Shown here: positions 16,986 through 25,265 of the stretch, piece by piece
Position numbering within the stretch: position 1 is the first letter of the stretch
Layout: every line of letters starts with the position of its first letter
Assembly (NCBI GenBank): GCA_031390175.1
Contig: JANMTF010000195.1
Coordinates: 1-64,000, forward strand
Source: JAAFIP01 sp031390175
GTDB lineage: Bacteria > Pseudomonadota > Gammaproteobacteria > Burkholderiales > Burkholderiaceae_C
Length of the DNA: 64,000 nt
Direction of reading: 5' to 3'
Translations under genes and position numbers: made by a program
The notes under the pieces: model-generated
Told to the model about the DNA's origin: nothing
What the model saw: the letters and a program-made list of their open reading frames with translations, nothing else
Databases searched by the model: none

Positions 16986-17306
16986 ATGTCGTCCATGCCC
17001 ACCTTTGATCATCTGCACAGCGCCATTGGGCAAGACTGGCATATCCATGACGGTGCGCTGCATGTGGAGCAGGTCAAGATTGCCCAGGTGCAGGCAAGCA
17101 GGGCCATGAGCGCGCAGCACACGGCTTTTCACCTGACCGTAGAGATGCCTGTGGGCACTTATGGCGAGCAAGGCATTTACTCCCTGGTGGCCCCCGACGG
17201 CCAGGCCTGGTCTATTTTTATGAGCCCCGGCGCACCCTCGGCCGCTGGCCAGGCCCGCTTGCAGGCCTCTTTCAGTTACCCCAAAGCGTTGGCCACCGCT
17301 GCATAG
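16986..17306 (+). CDS. Small protein resembling DUF6916, upstream of tail-collar gene
   Basis: A 106-residue protein with no signal peptide or membrane helix. It starts MSSMPTFDHLHSAIGQDWHI and has a beta-rich look (FHLTVEMP, GIYSLVAPDGQAWSIFMSP). Such proteins are often found beside phage tail-collar/microcystin-dependent-like proteins, as here (collar gene 51 bp downstream, same strand). I recall this as similar to DUF6916 but cannot check it. The function is unknown; a partner or chaperone of the collar protein is possible. The 20-bp shared motif lies just upstream. Confidence 0.6.
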   Translation: MSSMPTFDHLHSAIGQDWHIHDGALHVEQVKIAQVQASRAMSAQHTAFHLTVEMPVGTYGEQGIYSLVAPDGQAWSIFMSPGAPSAAGQARLQASFSYPKALATAA

Positions 17307-17357
17307 CCAAAGTGGTTAGTTCAGTCTCTTTTTAACTTTTTATAAAGGAAAAATCTC

Positions 17358-17921
17358 ATGGATCCGTTTCTTGGCGAAATCAAAATGGTCGGCTTTAACT
17401 TTGCGCCCAAAGGCTATGCCTTGTGCAACGGCGCGATCATGTCGATTCAACAAAACTCCGCGTTGTTCGCCCTGCTAGGCACCACATTCGGTGGTGACGG
17501 CATCAACACCTTCGGGCTGCCTGACTACCGCGGCCGTGGCCCTGTCGGCATGGGACAAGGGCAAGGCTTGTCTGCGCCCATCCTGCAAGGCGAGCGGGCC
17601 GGTTTTGAAAGCGTCACGCTGACGCAGGGCAACTTGCCGACCCACACCCATGCAGCAACCACAGCGGGCTTGTCTGCCAGCCCGGCAGCTACTACGGCGG
17701 GCGGCGGCCCTTCGCCCACTGGTGCAATTTTTGCCAGCCCCGCTGCGGGCGATTCTTTTGCATTGCCTGCCGCCGGCGATGTCACCATGGCCGCCATACC
17801 CGTCACGGGCACGGTCACCATCCTCCCCGCCGGTTCCAGCCAGCCAGTAGGCGTGCGCAACCCCTACCTGGGCACCAACTTTGTGATCGCGACAGAAGGC
17901 GTTTACCCGTCGCGCAACTAA
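17358..17921 (+). CDS. Phage tail-collar domain protein (microcystin-dependent-protein-like)
   Basis: A 187-residue protein with the tail-collar domain at the N-terminus (MDPFLGEIKMVGFNFAPKGY and ALCNG, then FALLGTTFGGDGINTFGLPD with YRGR; about residues 1-70), followed by a HTH-containing loop (LPTHTHAATT), a low-complexity Ala/Gly/Pro segment (about 105-150) and the C-terminal RNPYLGTNFVIATEGVYPSRN strand. These proteins are carbohydrate- or cell-surface-related short tail-fibre-like proteins found outside prophages. An upstream AAAGGA acts as ribosome site. Nothing else phage-like is nearby, so a surface or extracellular adhesin role is more likely than a prophage. Confidence 0.85.
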   Translation: MDPFLGEIKMVGFNFAPKGYALCNGAIMSIQQNSALFALLGTTFGGDGINTFGLPDYRGRGPVGMGQGQGLSAPILQGERAGFESVTLTQGNLPTHTHAATTAGLSASPAATTAGGGPSPTGAIFASPAAGDSFALPAAGDVTMAAIPVTGTVTILPAGSSQPVGVRNPYLGTNFVIATEGVYPSRN

Positions 17922-17965
17922 GCAATTTCTGCGCCGCCAGCCTGGACGGGTGGCGGTGTTGTCCA

Positions 17966-17985
17966 CTAGTCCATTTGGGTAATGT
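17966..17985 (+). promoter_or_regulatory. Shared upstream motif, copy 2
   Basis: CTAGTCCATTTGGGTAATGT, 18 of 20 bases the same as the motif at 16907-16926, ending 63 bp before the collagen-like gene start. The near-constant spacing to two starts argues for a promoter or operator rather than chance. Confidence 0.55.
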
Positions 17986-18048
17986 GCAAATGATTACAAA
18001 ACATCCACACTTGTGATATCCAGCCACTCATTTTTGAAAGGTCACGCC

Positions 18049-20325
18049 ATGAAAAACCCTGCACGCGTCTCCAATTTATTCGCCATTTTGATGGCATCGG
18101 CACTGGGCCTGAGCGCCTGCGGCGGGGGCAGCAGTGACGCAGTCACACTGTCCACCGTAGCGGCTAACCTGGGTGTCCCTTTGCTGGGCGGCACGGTGAC
18201 ACCGACCGCCAGTTCCGGTAAGGACGGCGACTATTACCTCGACACGGTCGCTGGCAGACTCTATGGCCCGAAGGTGGACGGCGCCTGGCCAGCCAGCAGT
18301 TTATTGCTGCTGGGCCAGCCAGGGCCGGTGGGGGCGCCGGGCAGCACGCTGCTCAGCGGCACCACCAACCCCATCGCAACCCAAGGCAATAACGGCGACT
18401 TCTACCTCAATACCACTGCCCACACTGTGTTTGGCCCCAAAGCAGCAGGAGCATGGCCGGCCACGGGAGTGTCTATCGTAGGCCCGATCGGCGCGACCGG
18501 GTTAACTGGTGCAACAGGCGCGACTGGTGCGACGGGGCTAGCTGGTGCTACGGGTGCTACCGGCGGTACTGGCGCTACGGGCGCTACCGGCGCGACCGGG
18601 CTAGCTGGTGCTACGGGTGCTACGGGTGCTGCCGGTGCCACAGGCGCTACCGGCCTAACCGGCGCAACTGGTACTACCGGCCTCACAGGTGCCACAGGTG
18701 CCACAGGTGCCACAGGCGCTACCGGTGCCATCGGCCTGACGGGTGCTACGGGCGCGACTGGTGCTGGCGCTACGGGTGCTACGGGTGCTACCGGCGCGAC
18801 GGGACTAGCCGGCGCCACAGGCGCTACCGGCCTGACCGGCGCAACTGGCGCCACCGGCCCCACAGGTGCTACGGGTGCCATAGGCTTGACTGGTGCCACG
18901 GGCCCGATTGGCTTGACAGGCGCAAACGGCGCCACTGGCGCGGCGGGTGCCAGCTTGCTGAGCAACGCGGGCACGCTGAGCAACGCCATTGGCGGCCCTG
19001 GTGATTTCTACATTGACACCAGCAACCACACTTTGGTGGGTCCAAAGAGTGCAGCGAATGTGTGGCCAACCCTGGGTGTTTCGTTGGTTGGCCCCACGGG
19101 CCCCACGGGCCCCACGGGTCTCACGGGTCTCACGGGCAACACGGGTGCGACGGGCAACACGGGTGCGACCGGTGCCCAAGGCACCAGCGTGTTGAGCGGT
19201 GCGGGCGCACCGGCCAATGCCGTTGGCAACGACGGCGACCTGTATTTCAACACCACCACCAGCACGCTGCTGGGGCCCAAGGCAGCGGGCGCATGGCCGC
19301 CAACCGGCACCTCACTGGTGGGTGCCACAGGTGCGCAGGGCCCGCAGGGCATTCAAGGTATACCAGGTATTCAGGGGGCCACCGGGGCGGCTGGCCAGAG
19401 CATTATCAGTGGTGGCACTAACCCCGCTGACGGTACCGGTAACGTGGGTGATTTTTACATCAACACCACGACCAGCACCCTGTTTGGCCCCAAAGCGGCA
19501 GGCGGCTGGCCTGCTGGCGTGTCACTGGTGGGGGCCACCGGAGCAGCTGGTACCAATGGCACCAACGGCAACACGGTGCTCAACGGCCCCACCAACCCGA
19601 CCTCCGCACAGGGCGTGAACGGTGACTTCTACATCAACACCGCCACACAAACCTTGTTTGGGCCTAAAGCCGCAGGCGCATGGCTCGCAGGAGTGTCTCT
19701 GGTGGGATCTCAGGGTATTCAAGGTGTTCAAGGCACTACAGGACCACAAGGGCTTCAAGGCACTCAAGGCAGTACAGGACCTCAAGGCATTCAAGGCCCC
19801 GCTGGCCCCGCTGGCCTGGCTGCCCTCAGCGGTACCGTGGCTGACGCAAACGGTGTCACCTTGGGTGCTATTGGGGGGCCGATCAGCGGCGCACAGCTTC
19901 ATGTCATCACGTACACATCCACAGGGTATGTCGCTTATATTGGATTAGATGGGCAAATTGACAATTCCGTAGCCACTTTTTGGAGTGGCGCTGGCTGCAC
20001 AGGTTCAGGAGCTATCGGGGGCAGTGCTGTCGCTGGCGTAGTCAGATTCACCAAGGAGTTGTATTACAACAGCGCCACCGCTGCAAAAACTTATACCTTG
20101 GCTAACGGGAATGCCAACAATTTAGCTACGTCAGTGGCATTTTCGACAGTATTTGGAGTAATTGGAGGAAACATAGCGCCTTGGACTTTGACCGGTGGCG
20201 TATGTACGGCTAATAACCAGGCTACCAATTTCGTATTTCCGCTGGTGGCTACGACCATGGCGACGGTGGGCCTGCCTGCACTGGGTGCGGTCACGCCCAT
20301 AGCCGCACCTTTGATACTAAGATAA
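18049..20325 (+). CDS. Collagen-like surface lipoprotein with Gly-Ala-Thr repeats
   Basis: A 758-residue protein with a lipoprotein signal (lipobox LSAC, Cys24). Start at 18049 is chosen for GAAAGG upstream. Residues about 146-301 form a long Gly-X-Y collagen-like tract, mostly Gly-Ala-Thr, with one two-residue break (Gly-Ala) near 18765 that shifts the triplet register. Six related modules occur (GD-F/Y-Y-N/D-T...GPKAAGAWP...SLVG), two before and four after the main tract, alternating with short Gly-X-Y stretches (GIQGIPGIQG). The roughly 170-residue C-terminal domain (ISGAQLHVITYTS...) is not recognised and has two Cys. Bacterial collagen-like proteins form trimers on the cell surface; trimeric adhesion or biofilm function is inferred. 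Confidence 0.85.
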   Translation: MKNPARVSNLFAILMASALGLSACGGGSSDAVTLSTVAANLGVPLLGGTVTPTASSGKDGDYYLDTVAGRLYGPKVDGAWPASSLLLLGQPGPVGAPGSTLLSGTTNPIATQGNNGDFYLNTTAHTVFGPKAAGAWPATGVSIVGPIGATGLTGATGATGATGLAGATGATGGTGATGATGATGLAGATGATGAAGATGATGLTGATGTTGLTGATGATGATGATGAIGLTGATGATGAGATGATGATGATGLAGATGATGLTGATGATGPTGATGAIGLTGATGPIGLTGANGATGAAGASLLSNAGTLSNAIGGPGDFYIDTSNHTLVGPKSAANVWPTLGVSLVGPTGPTGPTGLTGLTGNTGATGNTGATGAQGTSVLSGAGAPANAVGNDGDLYFNTTTSTLLGPKAAGAWPPTGTSLVGATGAQGPQGIQGIPGIQGATGAAGQSIISGGTNPADGTGNVGDFYINTTTSTLFGPKAAGGWPAGVSLVGATGAAGTNGTNGNTVLNGPTNPTSAQGVNGDFYINTATQTLFGPKAAGAWLAGVSLVGSQGIQGVQGTTGPQGLQGTQGSTGPQGIQGPAGPAGLAALSGTVADANGVTLGAIGGPISGAQLHVITYTSTGYVAYIGLDGQIDNSVATFWSGAGCTGSGAIGGSAVAGVVRFTKELYYNSATAAKTYTLANGNANNLATSVAFSTVFGVIGGNIAPWTLTGGVCTANNQATNFVFPLVATTMATVGLPALGAVTPIAAPLILR
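18490..18950 (+). repeat. Nine-base tandem coding repeats (Gly-Ala-Thr)
   Basis: Tandem units of the GGTGCTACG type, with synonymous variation (GGCGCGACT, GGTGCCACA). The array is prone to length change by slippage, which would alter the length of the collagen-like stalk in steps of three residues. Confidence 0.85.
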
Positions 20326-20620
20326 ATGGATAAATGGGGGCAGATTACATTTAATTTTCTGGCCTTCATTGATGCCCTGGTCACTCTTTATGCCATAGCC
20401 GCCTTATTCCACAGCCGCCTGGGCATGTTTTCAGATCGCTGCAGCACCATCAGCGTTTACTGCTGTTACTGACAATAACTTCTCGCCATTCCCCCCGAGC
20501 TGGTCGTCAGGTTCGTGAAGGCTTGCGCCTTCGGGCAAGCTCAGGACAGGCCATGCTCGGCCCGAACGGAGTCGCATGCGCTTAAACACGCTCGAACGGC
20601 GTGAATAGACTTGGGAGCAC

Positions 20621-21131
20621 CTGCGCACAACTGCCTACCCAACTCAGAACGCTACACATACAGTAGCTGCTCCCGCATCATTCCAAAGGGCTGCAGCTCT
20701 ATTGCTATTCTAAAAAGAGCCTCCAACCCGGCATTTTCAGGCTTTTTACTGTCCCGCAGGCCATTTGCATCGGCTGGGAGGGCGTTAAGTTATGCGAATT
20801 TGCTAACTACGCATAATGGCGCAAGAAAAAACGCAAAAAAAGTGCCAATTTTTCGTTAAATAATGCACGAATAAAACCAAAAATTAGGCAAAATTTGTTG
20901 CGGTACATAAATTCGCATAATTTAAGGACTTTTCAAAACCTGCAAAACCCGCACCAAGCCAGAAAACGCTTCCCAATTGCCCGTTTGGAGCCCTTTTTAA
21001 GATACTAATATGGCTGCAGCCCAATAGAATGATGCGGGAGCAGCTACTGTATGTGTAGCGCATACCAACTGGCACGCAGGCGCTTTGCGGCCCATCCCGC
21101 AAATAAGCGCCTACGGGTCTACTGCGTTGTG
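20621..21131. mobile_element. MITE-like repeat, copy 1
   Basis: About 510 bp, about 80-85% alike to copy 2 by eye. Its inner boundaries are inverted PE1-type ends: left 20650-20699 (CGCTACACATACAGTAGCTG) and right 21012-21063 (same sequence inverted). Inside is a second inverted pair, TTATGCGAATT (about 20792) and AATTCGCATAA (about 20909), enclosing an AT-rich centre. It encodes no transposase, so movement would need help in trans. Confidence 0.7.
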
Positions 21132-21302
21132 GCTGCGCTTGACCTGTTCTGAGCTTGCCCCCAGGGTTGACGCAGTTGCGAACCCAACGACCAACTCAGG
21201 GTGAACGGGGTTGATCGGCATGCATTTGTTTGCGGGATTGGCAATGCATAAAATTTGGGCATAACCAGTAAAGCAGCCGGGTCAATATTCAATCGGCGCT
21301 GA

Positions 21303-21539
21303 CAAGACGCAGACGCGCGCATCGCCAAGTCCCACAAACTCAAGCAAGATGCGGCTATGGCGATTGCCCAATGGATGCAGCCTGAATAGCTCACCCAAGT
21401 GGCAGCTGCTGAAATTTTGGATGTATCCAGGCCGCGTGTTTCAGATTTGGTTAATGCAAAGCTAGGCCGTTTTTTACTGGATACGCTGGTAGGTTTGCTG
21501 CTGCGAACCGGCAAGAGCGTGGAGCTGGTGGTGCATTGA
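21303..21539 (+). pseudogene. Broken XRE/HTH regulator (antitoxin-like), stop at codon TAG 21387
   Basis: One plus-strand frame reads ARIAKSHKLKQDAAMAIAQW up to a TAG at 21387-21389, then continues LTQVAAAEILDVSRPRVSDL, VNAKLGRFLLDTLV, GLLLRTGKSVELVVH and a TGA at 21537. The second part is a clear XRE helix-turn-helix of the type seen in HigA/NadS-like antitoxins. The N-terminal part is eroded (stop at 21300 in the same frame) and no toxin gene is adjacent. It lies between two MITE-like repeats. Confidence 0.7.
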
Positions 21540-21663
21540 GTTTGCCGACAAGATCCGCTGCAGACTCCCAGAGCGCCTTGGATGGGTCTGAAACTCCTGA
21601 TTTCATTGCTTCTTCTGCATATTTCTAAAATGCTAACCAATGGATAGGCTTGCAAGCGCTTAC

Positions 21664-22171
21664 GCACAGCTGCCTACCCAATTCAGAACGCTACACATAC
21701 AGTAGCTGCTCCCGCAATACTCTATTGGGCTGCAACCCTATGGTTATTATAAAAAGAGCCTCAATCTCGGCATTTTCGGGTTTTTTACCGGTCCGCAGGC
21801 CATTTGCACCGGCTGGGAGGGCGTTAAATTATGCGAATTGGCTAAATACGCATAATGGCACAAGAAAAAACCGCCAAAATGCCTAATTTTCGTTAAATAA
21901 TGCACGAATATTGTCATAAATCCGGCCAAATCCATGGAGGCACATAAATTCGCATAACTTAAGGACTTTCCAAAGTCTACAAAGCCCGCACCGAGCCAGA
22001 AAATGCTTCCAAATTGCCTGTTTGGGGCCTATATTAAGATACTAATTGGGCTGCAGCCCAATAGAATAATGCGGAAGCAACTATTGTATATGTAGCGCAT
22101 GAAAACTGGTACGCAGGCGCTTTGTGGCGCATCCCACAGATCAGCGCCTACGGGTCCACTGCGTTGGGGCT
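21664..22171. mobile_element. MITE-like repeat, copy 2
   Basis: Same structure and orientation as copy 1: PE1-type ends at 21690-21738 and 22048-22100 in inverted orientation, inner inverted pair TTATGCGAATT (about 21829) and AATTCGCATAA (about 21948). Divergence from copy 1 is spread evenly, so neither is a very recent duplicate. Confidence 0.7.
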
Positions 22172-22272
22172 GAACATGGCCTGTCCTGAGCTTGCCCGAG
22201 GGCCGGCTGCCTTGCGAACGCTCAGGCTGGCTCAGAGTGATCAAAGAGCGCCTATTTTCAGGAACAGCCAGA

Positions 22273-23202
22273 CTAGCCGCCATTGATGTTGCCGTCGCGC
22301 TGCTGCTGCTGCTGCTGATGGGGCTGCGGTGCACGTGCACGCTGCTCGGGGGCGGGGGCATAGACCTCGCCACTGGACGAGCGCAGGGCGCTGCCCTCTA
22401 CGGTAACTTTGCTGCCTACGGCGGGCGCGCTGGCTTGCTCCAGGGTGCGGCTGGAGCCGTCTTGCATGCGCACGCGCACTTGGTAGATGGTGTCTTTTTT
22501 GATGTTTTTCTCTACCGCGTTGCCGGCCCAGCCGCCGCCTACCGCGCCTAGCACTGTGGCTGCTGTGCGGCCGTTGCCATTGCCTACCTGGTTGCCTACA
22601 ACCGCGCCCAGCACGCCGCCAGCCACCATGCCCACGCCGCTGCCCTTGCCGGGGCGGGTGACGGGGGTGACAGCTTCGATGGTGCCGCAGCTGGCGCAAA
22701 TGGGCTTGGCTTGTACCGGGGCTTGGGCGGTGGCTTGGGCGGTGGTTGGTGCAGCGGCTTGCCCGGCCGGTGCTTGTGTGCTAGTGGCTGGGGGAGCTTT
22801 GCCGTAAGCCGCAGGTGCGTTGGCTTGTGCAGGCGCTGGCTGGGCAGCGGCGTTAGTCGGTTTGATCTGGGCCTTGGCTACCGCAGGTTTGGCGGCATTT
22901 TTAGCTGCTGCTTGCGAGCGGCTCTGTGGGGTTTCAGAGGGGTTTTCTATGGGCTTGCCGTCGGCAGACTCGGTGATCATGGCACCAGTACCCACGCCTG
23001 CAAACCGCATGGCATTGAAGCTGCCCGCACTAGGGTCGACTGAGCGTTTGTGGATCGACACCAGGCTGGCTCCCATGGCCAGCACGCACATGCCCAGCAC
23101 GCCGATGATGGCCCACAGAGGCTTGGTGGGTGAGGGCGCACTGGGGCTCAAACCGCTGGCGTTGGGGGTACCCGCATTGGGGTAAGACATGGCTGTGTTC
23201 AT
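22273..23202 (-). CDS. Glycine-zipper 2TM domain protein
   Basis: A 309-residue membrane-associated protein: one N-terminal membrane segment (about residues 28-47, LWAIIGVLGMCVLAMGASLV), a long Ala/Pro/Gln-rich linker (about 85-165) and a glycine-zipper 2TM domain (about 180-235, GVGMVAGGVLGAVVGNQVGN then GAVGGGWAGNAVEKNIK), followed by a small beta domain (YQVRVRMQDGSSRTLEQ). The start at 23202 has AAAGGGA upstream. SlyB/RcpB-type glycine-zipper proteins sit in the envelope; the exact role is unknown. The Gln-rich C-terminal tail (six consecutive Gln) is encoded by a CAG-type run. Confidence 0.8.
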   Translation of the reverse strand: MNTAMSYPNAGTPNASGLSPSAPSPTKPLWAIIGVLGMCVLAMGASLVSIHKRSVDPSAGSFNAMRFAGVGTGAMITESADGKPIENPSETPQSRSQAAAKNAAKPAVAKAQIKPTNAAAQPAPAQANAPAAYGKAPPATSTQAPAGQAAAPTTAQATAQAPVQAKPICASCGTIEAVTPVTRPGKGSGVGMVAGGVLGAVVGNQVGNGNGRTAATVLGAVGGGWAGNAVEKNIKKDTIYQVRVRMQDGSSRTLEQASAPAVGSKVTVEGSALRSSSGEVYAPAPEQRARAPQPHQQQQQQRDGNINGG

Positions 23203-23436
23203 AAAGAGTCCCTTTCTGTCGCGCCGCGACGGCGCAGTGTGCATGGGCTGTTCAACGCCCGTGCAGACAGCAAGGTACACAACTTTGTGCAAAGCAAGAT
23301 GTGCGCTTTGTAACCCGGGGTAAAGCCTGGCAGAGACAGGCTAAAGCGTGACGCGCTGGGGGCGTGATGGGCGGGGCTGAATGCGCGGCTAAAAGCTGGG
23401 ATAGTGTGCAGCAGAAGGTGCCGCTGACTGCGCAGC

Positions 23437-23994
23437 TCAGTGCCCGGCAAAATCAACCAGGGTAAAGAGTGGCAAGCCTGCGGCGCGCAATTTGTCCGAG
23501 CCGTGTAGCTCGGGCAAATCCACTATGGCAGCGCCCTCCATGACGGTGGCACCTAGTTTTTCGAGCAGTTTTTTGCCCGCCATCATGGTGCCGCCGGTGG
23601 CAATCAGGTCGTCAATCAGCAGCACACGCTGGCCGGGGTGTACGGCGTCGGTGTGCAGCTCTACCGTGGCGCTGCCGTATTCGAGCTCATAGGTTTCTTC
23701 AATGGTGGTAAATGGCAGCTTGCCTTTTTTACGTATAGGTACAAATCCGACGTTGAGTTCATAGGCCACTACGGCGCCCAAAATAAAGCCGCGCGCGTCC
23801 AGCCCGGCCACCACATCGGGGCGCAGGGCGGGGTCCATGTAGCGGTGTACAAAGGCGTCGATCAGCACGCGAAACACGCGGGGGTTTTGCAAGAGGGGGG
23901 TGATGTCACGAAACTGCACGCCGGGCGCGGGCCAGTCGGGCACCGTGCGAATGTGGCTGCGCAGGTAGTCGGTAACGGCGGGGGCGGTCAGCAT
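23437..23994 (-). CDS. apt: Adenine phosphoribosyltransferase
   Basis: Salvages adenine with PRPP to AMP. The 185-residue protein contains the typical N-terminus (LRSHIRTVPDWPAPGVQFRD with ITPLL), GLDARGFILGAVVAYELNVG and the PRPP-binding loop VLLIDDLIATGGTM. Length and motif order are canonical. It stands alone, with no operon partner on the same strand within 200 bp except the unknown gene ending 21 bp upstream of its start. Confidence 0.96.
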   Translation of the reverse strand: MLTAPAVTDYLRSHIRTVPDWPAPGVQFRDITPLLQNPRVFRVLIDAFVHRYMDPALRPDVVAGLDARGFILGAVVAYELNVGFVPIRKKGKLPFTTIEETYELEYGSATVELHTDAVHPGQRVLLIDDLIATGGTMMAGKKLLEKLGATVMEGAAIVDLPELHGSDKLRAAGLPLFTLVDFAGH

Positions 23995-24015
23995 ATTGCG
24001 TGGGACAAATGAGGC

Positions 24016-25038
24016 TTAGCGCATTTCGCCGTATTGGGTGGTGCTGAGCACAGGCGCATCCGGGTCTGGCATCTCTGTGTCTTCGTAACCGGTGAGTAGT
24101 AGTTTGTTATTGATAGCGGCTAGCGATGCTGCCTTGGCGGCTGTCGCAGCGGCCAAGGCGGGTGCGTTTGCCATAGCGGCATGCGGTGACGTATAGGCCT
24201 GCGTGGTGGCATACGCATTAGCTGAAGCGGGGCTGCCACCAAGCGGTATGGACATGCCAGGTTGCGAGCCAGAGGCCAGCGCACGCTTGAAGGCTTCTAC
24301 CTCGGCTTGCTCCAAGGGGTCAGCGCCTGGTTTGTTGCCCGTTCTGGCGGTTAGGGGTGCCAGGGGTTTAGCTGCAGATGCGGGTGCGGGACGCGCAGCG
24401 GATGCCGCGCTGGCGGTAGGCGATGGCCGTGCCATAGGCATGGGCTGAGCTACAGGTGCGCGAGCAGGTACGGAAGGGTAAGGCACCTCAGAGAGCGGCG
24501 CGGGCCGAGAGTTGGTGTACGAATGGGTGCCAAATAAAGGTACAGGGGCGCTGCTCGCCGCTATACGCGCCGTTCCATTGGATACGGTCTCGTAAAAACG
24601 CCAGTACACGGCTTGCACTACCAGCTCATAACGGTTTTTGGCCGACTGCGCAATCATCGCTTCTATCTCAGCCAATTTGGCAGTTTCACCTGCAAATTCG
24701 GCGGACAAGTCAATCATCACCAAGAAGGTACGGCCACGCTGGTCGAGTGCCAGAACTTTGAATTTGAATGCCGAAGACAGTACTCCTACACGGACCATCG
24801 ACTCGCGCACGACTTGAAACAGCAACTCACGGCGGGCATTACGCTCAGTGCGGCGCTGCTCCATGCGCTGCGCGGGTGAACCAGCATTAGCGGATGCCGC
24901 TCCGCTAGAGGCGGGTCTGGCACCCATCAACGGGCGCGTCGCGTCCGCCAGTGTGGCATGGATGTCCGATTGCAATGGTCTGGTAGATGGCTGCGCCGTT
25001 GGCTCGCTTTTGCCCAATAACCAATTAACTATTCCCAT
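24016..25038 (-). CDS. Uncharacterised protein with Ala/Pro-rich linker
   Basis: A 340-residue protein that I do not recognise. A short N-terminus (MGIVNWLLGKSEPTAQ) precedes a charged helix (RMEQRRTERNARRELLFQVV, about 57-77) and a compact domain (about 78-155) with VGVLSSAFKFKVLALDQRGR, TFLVMIDL and VVQAVYWRFYETV; the rest is low-complexity Ala/Pro/Ser with a short acidic C-terminus (EDTEMPDPDAPVL). There is no signal peptide or membrane span. It precedes apt on the same strand by 21 bp. GC-rich codon use supports a real gene. Confidence 0.6.
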   Translation of the reverse strand: MGIVNWLLGKSEPTAQPSTRPLQSDIHATLADATRPLMGARPASSGAASANAGSPAQRMEQRRTERNARRELLFQVVRESMVRVGVLSSAFKFKVLALDQRGRTFLVMIDLSAEFAGETAKLAEIEAMIAQSAKNRYELVVQAVYWRFYETVSNGTARIAASSAPVPLFGTHSYTNSRPAPLSEVPYPSVPARAPVAQPMPMARPSPTASAASAARPAPASAAKPLAPLTARTGNKPGADPLEQAEVEAFKRALASGSQPGMSIPLGGSPASANAYATTQAYTSPHAAMANAPALAAATAAKAASLAAINNKLLLTGYEDTEMPDPDAPVLSTTQYGEMR

Positions 25039-25220
25039 GGCGCGTCCGCTTCCTTATTCATAGACATAGTCAGGGCAAAGAGCGCACCGCTATACCGCAT
25101 TACAGCCGATCAGGGCATACCAACTTACTGCATTACACACGTTCTACATCAATTTTATGACTCTGCGTTCTACCTAAAACGACTAACACGTGCAAAAGGT
25201 ATACGTTCAGTAACAAAAAA

Positions 25221-25241
25221 AGCCCCGCAGGGGGCTTTTTT
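25221..25241. terminator. Terminator after RRM protein gene
   Basis: AGCCCC and GGGGCT (25221-25226, 25231-25236) around a GCAG loop, flanked by A and T runs on both sides, so it can end transcripts from both strands. It lies 25 bp after the RRM gene on the minus strand. Confidence 0.8.
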
Positions 25242-25265
25242 CACGAATAGCGTTGTAACGAGGGC

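Larger units (their letters stand above)
20326..22272. other. Gene-poor repeat region
   Basis: Almost 2 kb without an intact gene: two MITE-like repeats (20621-21131, 21664-22171), fragments of the CTGAGCTTG repeat around 20529, 21143 and 22180, and a broken XRE regulator (21303-21539). Short open frames here run through the repeats and show no protein-like character. Confidence 0.75.

Noticed and set aside
18490..18950. Regular repeats that could suggest a CRISPR array
   Set aside because: The unit is nine bases, in phase with a coding frame, without spacers; it is a collagen-like protein repeat.
16986..20325. Prophage remnant because of the tail-collar gene
   Set aside because: No integrase, capsid, terminase or lysis genes; collar-domain proteins occur widely as chromosomal surface proteins.
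20785..20925. Integron attC-like boxes (GTTAAGT, ACTTAAC) inside the MITE-like repeats
   Set aside because: Spacing and order do not match a complete attC site, there is no integrase or cassette, and the symmetry fits an inner inverted repeat better.
21119..21667. A 182-codon open frame on the minus strand in the repeat region
   Set aside because: It runs antisense through the XRE remnant and the repeat; its composition (Ser/Thr/Arg-rich, no domain) is not protein-like, whereas the plus-strand XRE frame shows a clear HTH.
20785..21960. TTCGCATAA arms resembling XerC/dif half-sites
   Set aside because: No adjoining XerD half-site with correct 6-bp spacing was found; left as a possible chance likeness.
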